NCBI GenBank assembly: GCA_902651635.1
Contig: CACRSC010000143.1
Location: 1 to 25,182, forward strand
Direction of reading: 5' to 3'
Length of the DNA: 25,182 bases
Source of the DNA: Mastigamoeba balamuthi
Taxonomy: Eukaryota > Evosea > Mastigamoebida > Mastigamoebidae
Part shown: positions 9,247-19,017 of the stretch, one piece after another
Layout of the letters: every line of letters starts with the position of its first letter
How positions within the stretch are numbered: the first letter of the stretch is position 1
Translations under genes and position numbers: made by a program
Notes under the pieces: model-generated
The model's input: only the letters and a program-made list of their open reading frames with translations
Database searches by the model: none
Told to the model about the DNA's origin: nothing

Positions 9247-12200
9247 CTACACGATCGAGGATCTACTCTCGCTGTCTATGCCCTTTGGTGTCCCAGTGCT
9301 GAAGGAGAACGACGCAAGAGCCAGATCGACTCCCCCCTGCATAAAAGAGCCGTCCTGGGCAGAGAGCTGCTGCGGCACGACAGCGACCATCATCTCGTCG
9401 AACCCCTCCTGCGGCCCTTGGACCACGTCCACGTCCGTCTGGATCTCGGAGAACATCTGGCGGGTACCAGGCGAGCTGACGCTGATGTCCGAGGGCACCT
9501 CGAACACGCCGGCAGACTGCATAGGACCAAAGAAGAAAGCAATTGAGGCATGGGTAGTGGGGGAGGCCGGTTGCTGAATTGTGAAATACGCACTGCAAAG
9601 GTCTGCGGCCAATTCCTGAGGATCTGGAAGACAGATGGCCTGCGCTCTGGCTGCTTCTGCCAGCACCTGCCGAGGAGCTCCACCACCTCCTTGGGGACTG
9701 TGGGGGAGATCTCGGGACAGAAGCTGCCCTGTGATGCCTGGATCCCCTGCATTTCGATTCCCTGCACGGCAGCAGTGGCAGGGGCAGTGGCCGAGGCTGA
9801 TGTTGAGTGTGAAGACCTCTCCGAGTCGCACTGCGCGGTGAATTGGTCCGCTGGCAGGAAGAGCTCCCACAGCACAAGCCCAAAGTCTGGGAATCGCTCA
9901 TGAGTAAGTTCGCGGTGTGTTGGCTGCCTCTGCGGTGCCCTCACCAAAGACGTCTGTGGCAGTAGTGGGGGACCGCCCCTCGGCCACCTCAGGGGCTTTC
10001 CACCCGTTCTTCTTGTAGGAGCTGGAAGACGATGAGTGCTTGCCCTGTGTGCACCAGAAGTCGCAGATCTTGGTGACCATGCTGCCGTCGATCTAAAAAG
10101 GGTCAGTCGTAAGAGAAGAACAGTAAACTGGAGGCGTACCATGAGTGATCTGCACGACAGATTCCCGTGGACAATCGGAGGCTTTGCTGAGTGCATAAAC
10201 GCCAGTCCCTTGATGATATCCTGGCAGTGGTACTGTCAGCATATGAAGCTGTACGGAGTAACTTACGAATGCGATGGCCACCTTGTTAAAGAAGTTCATG
10301 TTGTGCAAGTTCCTTTTGAGGTACTCGTGCACTGATCCAGTAGCCATGTACTCTGCAGTTTTTCTTACGTTAGAAAATGCATTTTCGCGGACCCGGTTAC
10401 CCTGGATACCTCTGCATAATCATCCGAATACGACACAGTTTCGACCTCAATTGAGCCACTGATGTTGTCTAGGAGCTGGGAAAGGAGGGAATGCTAAGAT
10501 GCAGAGACGGGCGGAAGTATCTCGTACATTATGATCTTGCGACCATCGAAGCCCGTAAGCCATATCCCGTCCAATTTCGCCGTGAGAAGTGCTGTTCCAC
10601 AGAAGAACGACTTTGGTTGCCTGCTTCACCTTGATGAAGAACCTCGCTGCAGCCCGGACCTCCTGGTAATACGACGCAAACAGATTGACGATTTCTCTGG
10701 AGGGGCGGCAGTGGACTGTTGAGAAGTGTGTCGAGGGTTCGAGGAGTGATTGAGGAGAAAGAGATACCGCTGGAAAGGGTTTCGCAGAACTTGGAGGCCG
10801 GAGCGCGGGGCCACAATCGGAATGAAGTCCATGTCGTTCACGTGGCTCATAGTCTCGTTCACTTCTCTCTCCTCGAGGTCAATGAGAGCGACCACCTTGA
10901 CGAAGCAGTGAGATCTGAGTGGAGACGCTGGAATGCAAATGAGCACACCTTTCTGCTCCTGAGGGTGATCAGGGCGTCTGCTACTGTAGAGATCACCGAT
11001 GTAAGCGACATGGACCTGTTGTTCGAGCTTCTGAGCGATGAAAGGGCAGCCTTCTCTCCAAACTGCCTTCTGGCGTCGGCGTAGGAGGTCGACTCTCCTG
11101 AGACAACTCCAATTACAGCGTTGCGGGAAGAATTGAGAAGGCCCCACGAGCTACAACCCATGAACCTGAACGAAGACAGGCCGGTTTGAGTAAGAACTCC
11201 TGTGTCCAGGGACATCAGGTTCATGAAAACCTCGTGTGCCCCCTGGTTGCACCAGTCGTCCGCTGTCTGGACTCTGTTGTCCGACCCCACTCCGTCGCCA
11301 TAGGGCCCCAGTTTGTATCCATTCACGTCAAATGTGCGGATCTCGCGGAAGATGATGTCGAGAAAGTTAGCCCTGGTGAGTGGCCACCCGTGGAGATCCA
11401 GGGCTATGGTGGTGGCCATGGCGATGAGGCGGCCAGATATGAAGCCCTCGAAGGAGGCATGGCTTAAGCTGAGCTCGGGGTGATACAGTTGCATCGCTTT
11501 GCAGTATTCTCTACACCGTGTTGCCTTGTTAGTGGTCAGCAGATAGGGAACAACTCACCTGGAAATCTCGAGGCCAAAACCTGTGGGCTCGGGGACCACC
11601 TGACTGAAGTACACAGACGCTCCGAGCTCGCTTGACAGTTTGGTGCGCGTGGATTGTGACAGTGCACTGTACAGCTCCTCCGCTGCAACCCAAGCCATTG
11701 CCACATATTTGACGCCGGCGATGCCTCTGTTGGACATCTCCTCGATAACCGCAGCCGACATTACCCCCTGAGCAGCGAGCACGACGGCCTTGGGCTTTCC
11801 GTTCTTCAGTAGTCCGTTAACCACATCCACAGCCATTGACCTGAGCTCTGGCGCCGAGGTTGTGGTGGGAAACCCACATGAAGACAGCAGCGACACACCG
11901 AGGGAGCCGCCCGCCTTGTCTGCCATGCTCAGGAACACACCTCCCATCGTCGTGTCCTCGTAAAACAAGGCCGTGTTGTTGAGGACGTTCCAGTCATGGG
12001 CCAGGAAGGCCATAACGGCGTTTACCTCGTCTCCTGCCCCGGCCCTCGCGAGCGCAACGCCCGTCCTGGGGCCCCCCGGGCCGGCTTTGGTTGTGTCCTG
12101 CAGGACAGAACTGCGTTGGCGGAGTATCTCGCTGCTCGAGAGACTCCCGATGAAGGGAACCGGGACGCCGTCGGGGCCTATGTTCATCTGCAGGACCGTC

Positions 12201-12589
12201 TGCGTCATCTCGCTCGCGCTCGGCCCGACGGTCCCGGCGATGGCGAACGCGGGCCCACTGCCCGAGGCCCCGCGGCAGAGCAGCGTCTCAGTGTTGTTCA
12301 TGTGGCGATCGCCGTCGCTGGCGTCGTCGAGCGACGCCAGGACGAACTTGAGCTGCGAGACCTCGTTTGCCCTGGCGAACGCCGCTTCGAGGCCTGCGCG
12401 TACGGCGACCCCCATGCCCATGTGCGGCCCTGAGAAGGGTGCCGACAGCCCCACGACGAGGACAGCCCGCCCGGTGGCGTTGTTGGGCACGATGTCGTAG
12501 ACGACCTCGGGGCAGGACGACGCGAGCGACGTGGGCACCCAGCCGACGGCCAGCGCGCAAGTGAGAGCCGCCAGAGTGTACGTGTGCAT
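9247..12589 (-). pseudogene. Copy C: PBP1-receptor pseudokinase gene with internal deletion
   Basis: Start ATG at 12589 (MHTYTLAALTCALAVGWVPT, a signal peptide matching copy B). Exons: 12589-11559, 11510-10949, 10895-10768, 10696-10528, 10475 to about 10368, then 10352-10267, 10220-10140, 10092-9945, 9886-9594, 9516-9247. Exons 1-4 are open and encode the first PBP1 domain and the start of the second (VVALIDLEEREVNETMSH; IVAPRSGLQVLRNPFQR). Exon 5 breaks after about 36 codons and hits TAA at 10367-10365; roughly 900 nt present in B (second PBP1 C-lobe, membrane span, kinase N-lobe) are missing. The kinase C-lobe exons follow intact, with HGNL, CDFWC and the tail DEMMVAVVPQQL. If expressed, the first five exons would give about 666 residues, signal peptide plus PBP1 material without a membrane anchor, so a secreted binding protein is possible. 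Confidence 0.85.
9887..9944 (-). other. Intron 8 of copy C, unusually conserved
   Basis: 58 nt, GTGAGG...CCCAG. It differs at only about three positions from intron 8 of copy B (14234-14291), although introns 6 and 7 of the same two genes are not alignable beyond their ends. Read without splicing, both add GEGTAEAA-x-TPRTYS and then a stop. Confidence 0.75.
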
Positions 12590-12598
12590 TGGGTGGAA

Positions 12599-12850
12599 GC
12601 AGGAGCCACAAACCCTGTGTGTGGTTCTGAGTCAACGGGGGTGAATTATGGTCTGAATCTGGCGGGCGGTGTTGCAGGTTCATCTTTCCTCCAATGCGTT
12701 TCGTGCAGTGTACGCCGTGCTACTTCGGGCAGTTGGACATCGGGTGGGCATAGGAATCCAACTGTGGGAGAAGCTGCCCGGTTTTTTCGCCGGGCGAAAT
12801 GGAGCTTCTACATTAATGGCACACCGAACCCGAAATTGGCAGCACCTGAA
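12599..12850 (-). promoter_or_regulatory. Upstream region of copy C, conserved with copy B
   Basis: Blocks shared with the upstream region of copy B at similar distances from the start codons: GTGAATTATGGTCTGAATCT (12641-12660), GGAATCCAACTGTGGGAGAA plus GCCCGGTTTT (12753-12785), and CACCGAACC...ATTGGCAGCACCTG (about 12822-12848). Shared ancestry explains part of this, but the blocks are good candidates for promoter or 5'-leader elements. No TATA box was identified. Confidence 0.5.
12776..12795. other. Small hairpin GCCCGG/CCGGGC
   Basis: A perfect six-base stem with an eight-base T-rich loop inside the conserved upstream block of copy C. The matching block in copy B (18107-18116) keeps GCCCGGTTTTGCACCGG with a weaker stem. 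Confidence 0.4.
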
Positions 12851-13583
12851 ATAATTGATGGCCCCGTGTAACGCCGCGCTTCGCAGGGAAGCCTGATAGG
12901 CGCCACGCTCGAACCTCGGCCTACCCCACCGGAATAGTCCACCCGTCTGGGGAGATGGTCCACAGTTATTGCTGCTGGGCTAATCCACGATAGGCGGGCT
13001 TCGCCAAATCGGACTCTTCCACAGGGCCGTGCCACTCATACACCAACCCAGTTATCAGTGAAAACTCGAGTGTCCGTGGCGGGCCCTCACGGACAGTCAC
13101 CCACGCCAAGCACCCCAGACCTCGGCTCCGGCGAGGTCTGGCCCGCAGGCTGCTTCAGGGCTCTGCCTCGGCGACCCCTGGCCCTGCGAGGTCCCGCCAG
13201 AAGAGTGCGACCCGAGGGGCAAGGTGCCTCTACCCCTCGGTTCTGTTTTACCTGAAAGTTAGCCAACCCGAACCTGACCGCGCTTGCAAGCGCATTGGTG
13301 CTCACAAAAGACTAATTTGGAAGGAGCTCGGTGTTTCTCTCCCTTGAGTCACAGAAATGCTGTGGAGAAAACAAAGCCGATGAACCACATCATCAGCCAA
13401 AATCTCCCAATGACTCGCAGTTGTATGTACTGTCCCATAACGTGCGCTATGCATTATTCTTACAGTCCTCAAATTTGCCAAAGAAATTGGGCAGTCGGGT
13501 TTTTTTCTACCAGTCTTAGCGAGATGCACTACCGGTGCTTTGAGTGTACAGGAGTGCAATCGTGTTGGCTCACCAGATGTGCC
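12851..13583. other. Spacer between copies C and B
   Basis: No gene supported. It carries the distal upstream sequence of C and the downstream sequence of B. The stretch 12870-13270 is GC-rich and holds the hairpin at 13115-13141; 13330-13560 is more AT-rich. Confidence 0.55.
13115..13141. other. Perfect 10-bp hairpin CCAGACCTCG/CGAGGTCTGG
   Basis: Stem arms at 13115-13124 and 13132-13141 with a seven-base loop. It lies in the intergenic region, not in an exon. It could form in RNA or be a protein site; no T-run follows. Confidence 0.5.
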
Positions 13584-16500
13584 CTACACGACCGAGGAAT
13601 GATTTTCGCTGGTAATGCCCTTGGGCGACTCGGTGCTGAAGGTGAACGACGCGAGGGTCAGGTCGACCCCGCCCTGCATGCCACCGGTGGAGTCCAGGGC
13701 CGCCGAGAGCTGCTGCGGCACGACAGCGACCATCATCTCGTCGAACCCCTCCTGCGGCCCCTGGACCACGTCCACGTCCGTCTGGATCTCAGAGAACATC
13801 TGGCGGGTACTAGGCGAGCTGATGCTGATGTCCGAGGGCACCTGGAACACGCCAGCAGACTGCACGGGACCATAGCCACAGCAAAGTTGAGGGGGAGGTC
13901 AGAAGTGGCGTGAGGGTCTTGTAATGCGCACTGCAAAAGTCTGGGGCCAGTTCCTGAGGATCTGGAAGACCGATGGCCTGCGCTCTGGCTGCTTCTGCCA
14001 GCACCTGCCGAGGAGCTCCACCACTTCCTTGGGGACTGTGGGGGAGACCTCTGGGCAGATGCTTCCCTGCGGCACCTGAACCCCCTCCTGCATTTCCGCT
14101 CCCTGCGCGGTGGCGGTGACATTGACAGTGGCAGAGGCCGAGGCCGATGTTGAGTGCGAGGACCTCTCGGAGTCGCATTGGGCAGTGAACTGGTCCGCAG
14201 GCAGGAACAGCTCCCACAGCACAAGTCCAAAGTCTGAGAATTGCTCATGAGTAAGTTCGCGGTGTGATGGCTGCCTCTGCGGTGCCCTCACCAAAGACGT
14301 CTGTGGCAGTAGTTGCGGGCTGCCCCTCGATCAACTCGGGAGCCCTCCACCCGTTTTTCTTGTAGGAGCTGGAAGACGATGAGTGCTTGCCCTGCGTGCA
14401 CCAGAAGTCGCAGATCTTGGTGACCATGCTCCCATCGATCTGGGGAAGGAAAGTGCATGAGAAAAGGACAAATGGGAGTTGCGGACGCACCATGAGCGAC
14501 CTGCACGACAGATTCCCGTGGACAATCGGGGGCTTTGCGGAGTGCAGAAACGCCAGTCCCTTAATTACATCCTGAAAATGACCGTCGTGGTCAGCATCGG
14601 TGACTGAGCAGAGAGCAACTTACGAATGCGATGGCCACCTTGTTAAAGAAGTTCATGTTGTGCAAGTTCCTTTTGAGGTACTCGTGCACTGATCCCGTTG
14701 CCATGTACTCTGCAGTAAACTATTGGTAAGGGCGACAGGAGATGACGACGATGGGAGGAAGTTGACGATTGAACGTACCATACACAATCAGGAGATCGTC
14801 TTTGCTCTCGCAGTAGCCCAGCAGCATCAGCAGATTGGGGTGGTGCAGGTTGTGTGTGAGCTCCATCTCGCCTTTAATTATGCGGAGGTCCTCCTTGGAC
14901 GCAGCCATGTTGTCGATAACTCTGATGGCAACCGGAGTCCCGTTCCAGTCGCCCGAATGCACAGACCCGAATTGGCCCTTGCCGATGGTCTCGCCTATCT
15001 CGAGCTCGCTCCTCTTCATCTTCTTGAGGGACGGCCTCGCCCTCTTGGTGATCGCGGCCGCCACGAGGATCGAGGCGCACAGGATGGCCCCAGGGACGAC
15101 CGTGGAGATGATCACGATGTTGTGGTCAGAGCGCCCCTGGCTGGCCACGGGGTCGGGGTCGAACTCGTTGCCACACCTGTGCTTGTCGTCCGAAGAGTCG
15201 AACGGCACGTAATCCCACGACCACCCGCCCCACCGGGTCACGTAGACAGAGTCCATGCCCTGGTTACACTTCCTCTCTCCGCTGGCCTCGTCCAGGAAGG
15301 GTCCCATGACGATGTTCCCGCCGAGGTGGAAGTACTTCTTCGCGTAGATGGTGTCCAGTAGCGCCTTGGGTGTGACCACCTCCCCCTGCAGCTCTGACAC
15401 CACCAAGGACAGGAACTTGCCGATCACAAACCCCTCGAACACGTTGTCCATGGTCTCGAGGCTGGACACCCAATTCTCGTACTCAACGCGCAGTGGGTGA
15501 GAAGAGCTGAACATTCCCAAGGGCGGCGTGACCAGCGTGCGGTACACGTTTAAAAAACGGGACCCCCACCCAAACAGAACCACTATCATGTCCTCCTTGT
15601 CCACCGTGGATGGGATTAGCATAGGACAGACAGTCGGCACACACCTCTGTGATCTGGAACATCATCTGTCGAGCTTCCCTTGGGAAGGCCACAAGGATGA
15701 ACGAGTGGCCGTATGTCGCGGCCCCCACTGTCCGATTAACCTCTGAGATGCTGTCCGAATACGACGCAGTTTCGATCTCAATGCCGCTGCTGTTGTCCAG
15801 AAGCTGGGGAAATGCTGAGAATTATCCAAACGGGCGAGTTTCCCTTACATTCCGATTGTATGACCACCGAAGCGCGTGAGCCATCTCCCTCCCGATATCG
15901 TTGTGAGACGTGCGGTTCCACAGCAGTACGATCTTGGTCGCTTTCTTCTGCCTTAGGAGGAAATTCGCAGCAGCCCGGGCCTCCTGGTAGTATGACGCAA
16001 ACAGATTGACGACTCTTCTGCAGGGTTGGCAGAAGACCATTGAGAAGTGCTTAGGAGAGGTAGGAGTAATGAGAGAGACGGACCGCTGGAATGGGTTTCG
16101 CAGAGCCTGAAGGCCGGAGCGTGGGGCCACAACAGGCATGAAGTCCACGTCGTGCACGTGGCTCATCGTCTCGTTTACCTCGCTTTCCTCAAGGTCGATA
16201 AGAGCGATCACCTTTTAATCAGCGCGCAGTGAGTGACGGGCGTGGCTACGCCCAATGGATCGCACCTTTCTTTGCCTTAGGATGCTCATAGCGTCCGAGA
16301 CCTTGGAGACGATCGTAGTCAGAGCAATGGTCCTGTTGTTCGAAGCTCTATGCGAAGCGAGGGCAGCCTTCTCTCCGAACTGTCTTCTGACGTCGGCGTA
16401 GGAGGCTGTCTCTCTCGTTGCGGTCCCGACGACCACGTTGCGGGAGGAATTGAACCAGCCCCACGAGCTGCACCCCTTGAACCTGTACGACGACTGGCCT

Positions 16501-17900
16501 TCCTGTTCGAGTTTTCCGTTGTTCAGGGTCATCTGGGTGATGAACACCTCGTGGGCCCCCTGGTTGCACCAGTCGTCCTCTGTCTGCCTGTTGAGGTACG
16601 TCCCCACGCCGTCGCCGTAGGGCCCCATCTTGTAGTCCAGCACGTCAAACGTGCGGACGTGGCGGAAGATGGCGTCGAGGAAGTTGGCCCTGGTGAGCGG
16701 CCACCCCTGGAGCTCGAGAGCTCTGGTGGCGGCCATGACGATGAAACGGCCCGAAATGAAGCTTTCGAAGGAGGCGTGGCTGTAATTGAGCTCCGGGTGG
16801 TACTTGCCCATCGCCATTCTGTACTCCCTGCGGTCGTGCTGCCTGTCAGCCATCGGAAAAAGAGGAAGGGACTCACGAGGCGATCCTGAGGGTGGAGCCC
16901 GCGGGGTTGGGGACCATCTGGCTGAAGTACATCTTCGATTTCAGTTCACCCGCAAGCCTGCTGCGCGTGGCCGGAGACACTGCGCTGTACAGCTCCTCCG
17001 CGGTAACCCAGGCCATCGACACGTACTGAACGCCGCTGATGCCTCTGCTGGCCATCTCCTCCATCACCGCACCCGACATTACCCCTGGGCAGCGAGAACG
17101 ACCGCCTTGGGAGCGCCTTTGATCAGCAGCTTGTTCACCGCAGTCACAGCCATCGACTTCAGCTCAGCCGCGGTGGTCGTGGTGGGGGACCCGAACACTG
17201 ACATCAGCGACCCTCCGAGGGAACTCACCGCCTCGACGGCCATGAGCCATAGTCCGCTTCCCATAATCGTGTCCTCGTAGAAGAGGGCAGTGTTGTTGAG
17301 GACGTTCCAGTCCTTGGCTAGGAATGCCACAATTGCGTTGAGCTCGTCTCCAGCCCCGGCCCTCGTGAGCGCCACGCCCGTCCTGGGGCCCCCGATGTCG
17401 GTGTTTGCTGTATTCTGCATGACGATGAGGCGCTGGCGGAGCATCTCGCTGCTCGAGAGGCTCCCGATGTAGGGCACCGGGACGCCGTCGGAGCCCTCGT
17501 TCATCTGCAGGACGCTCATTGCCATCTCGCTGGCGAGCCACCCGATGTTTCCCGCGATAGCGAACGCGGGCCCACTGCCCGAGGCCCCGCTGCAGACCAG
17601 AGTCTCGGTGTTGTTCATGTGGCGCGCGCTGTCGCTGGCGTCGTCGAGCGACGCGAGGACGAACTTGAGCTGCGAGACCTCGTTGGCCCTGGCGAAGGCC
17701 GCCTCGAGGCCCGCGCGTACGGCGGCCCCGATTCCCATGTGCGGCCCAGAGAAGGGGGCCGACTGCCCCACGACGAGGACAGCTCGCCCGGTGGCGTTGT
17801 TGGGCGTGATGTCTGAGACCCCGTGGCAGGAACCGAGCGACGTGGGCACCCAGCCGACGGCCATCGTGCACGCGAGGGCGACCAGAGTGTGTGTGTGCAT
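13584..17900 (-). pseudogene. Copy B: full-length PBP1-receptor pseudokinase gene with two frameshifts
   Basis: Start ATG at 17900 (MHTHTLVALACTMAVGWVPT). Exons: 17900-16877, 16827-16266, 16211-16084, 16017-15849, 15803-14779, 14709-14624, 14571-14491, 14439-14292, 14233-13932, 13859-13584. Exons 2-4 and 6-8 have exactly the lengths seen in A (562, 128, 169, 86, 81, 148). The product would be about 1265 residues: signal peptide, two PBP1 domains, membrane span, intact glycine loop (GKGQFG), VAIR, HGNL, CDFWC, tail DEMMVAVVPQQL. Two lesions break it. A G run has four bases (plus-strand C at 17082-17085) where C has five, giving an immediate TAA at 17081-17079. In exon 5 a four-base direct duplication (GACAGACA at 15625-15632) shifts the frame. 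Otherwise strongly conserved, so decay is recent or the run length is a sequencing error. Confidence 0.85.
14234..14291 (-). other. Intron 8 of copy B, unusually conserved
   Basis: 58 nt, GTGAGG...TCTCAG; about 95% identical to intron 8 of copy C, while the flanking exon 8 copies are nearer 90%. Confidence 0.75.
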
Positions 17901-17910
17901 CCGGAGGGAT

Positions 17911-18190
17911 GAGAAACAGCAGGGACCACAGACAAGGCGAGTTGCTCTGACCTCGGCGAGGTGAATTGTGGTCAGAATCTGGGTGCAGGTGGTTCTGCGA
18001 GGTCCGTCTTTCCGGGAAGCTGTGTTTGATACGGTGCATCTGTTGCTATTTCTGGCAGTGGTAATTGAGTAAGGAGCGCTTCGGAATCCAATTGTGGTAG
18101 AAGCATGCCCGGTTTTGCACCGGAATCGAGCGTCTACACCGGTTATGACGCACCGAGTCCTGTATTGGCAACACCTGGCAAAGACGGCCG
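17911..18190 (-). promoter_or_regulatory. Upstream region of copy B, conserved with copy C
   Basis: Carries GTGAATTGTGGTCAGAATCT (17961-17980), GGAATCCAATTGTGGTAGAA then GCATGCCCGGTTTT (18083-18116), and CACCGAGTCC...ATTGGCAACACCTG (about 18151-18178). Order and spacing match those upstream of C. Confidence 0.5.
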
Positions 18191-18387
18191 GAGTGGCCCG
18201 TCGGCGGTGCACCACGAGTCGCGGGACTCGTCACGGGCGCCATACTCGGACGGGGTCCTGGCGCCCGACCGTGACGGCTTTCACCCTACTCGGGGGATTA
18301 TGCACTGCAGATTCGTTGCTGTTCGAATGTCATTGCACGATAGCAGCGTTTCTGAGGCATTCGGACTTCTCCACTGCATTTCGCTGA

Positions 18388-18413
18388 CCTGTGAGGATCA
18401 TTTCCCTCACAGG
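18388..18413. other. Perfect 9-bp hairpin CCTGTGAGG/CCTCACAGG
   Basis: Stem arms at 18388-18396 and 18405-18413 with an eight-base loop, in the divergent promoter region between B and A. Confidence 0.45.
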
Positions 18414-19017
18414 GGGAGGCACTTGGCGACTGCGGTGTCGGAACTAAGGCACGACTGGCAGCACCAGATAGGCTTGAGAGCCGCAAATCTGTGCTTTCTT
18501 CTGACTCGTCAGAGAACCCAGATAGCGACTGAGCCGCTGTGTAACGAAATGCGTTGGAGGGCGTTCTGAGGGATGCCAGCACCATTCATCATCGCAGTGG
18601 CGCCCCGTGCACTTCCCAGTCCCCCGTGAGCCTGGGCGTGCTCCCACAAGCTATCAATCGAGCGGCACTTCGTTTCCCCAGCACTCACGCCACAGGAGGG
18701 AACAAGTGCTCCCGGTGGCCTTGATCGCTTTTCGTCCACTTTTTGTTCAGTACCCTTTTCTTGGCGACTAGGTGTTCAAACATGATTAGCATTCCCCGGA
18801 CAGCTTTTTTTTTCGCAATGCCCCAGTTTGGTGATGCCGGGGTTTGCTTCCGCACATCCCGGGCATCAGGCCGATTCCTCTCACGCCTCGGGTTTACTCG
18901 CCGCGCCTTATTCGGGCACAGTTTCATTCCGGGGCGAGTTTCAACCTCAGCAACTCTGTTGCAAGGCTCTCGGAGCAGCCCTCTACAACACTATTTTCCC
19001 CTGCATTGAAGGAGAAA

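Larger units (their letters stand above)
17901..19017. other. Head-to-head intergenic region between copies B and A
   Basis: B leaves leftward from 17900 and A leaves rightward from 19018, so this 1.1-kb stretch should hold both promoters. I see no gene in it. A frame continuous with exon 1 of A is open back to about 18844, but the signal peptide favours the ATG at 19018. Confidence 0.6.

Noticed and set aside
10352-10380. A 16-nt intron (GTAAG...CTGCAG) repairing the break in copy C
   Set aside because: It is much shorter than any other intron here and its phase does not fit exon 6; it is better explained as the edge of the deletion.
17079-18215. A longer start for copy B upstream of 17900
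   Set aside because: The extension upstream of 17900 is basic and Cys/Thr-rich without homology, while the ATG at 17900 opens a signal peptide matching copy C's start.
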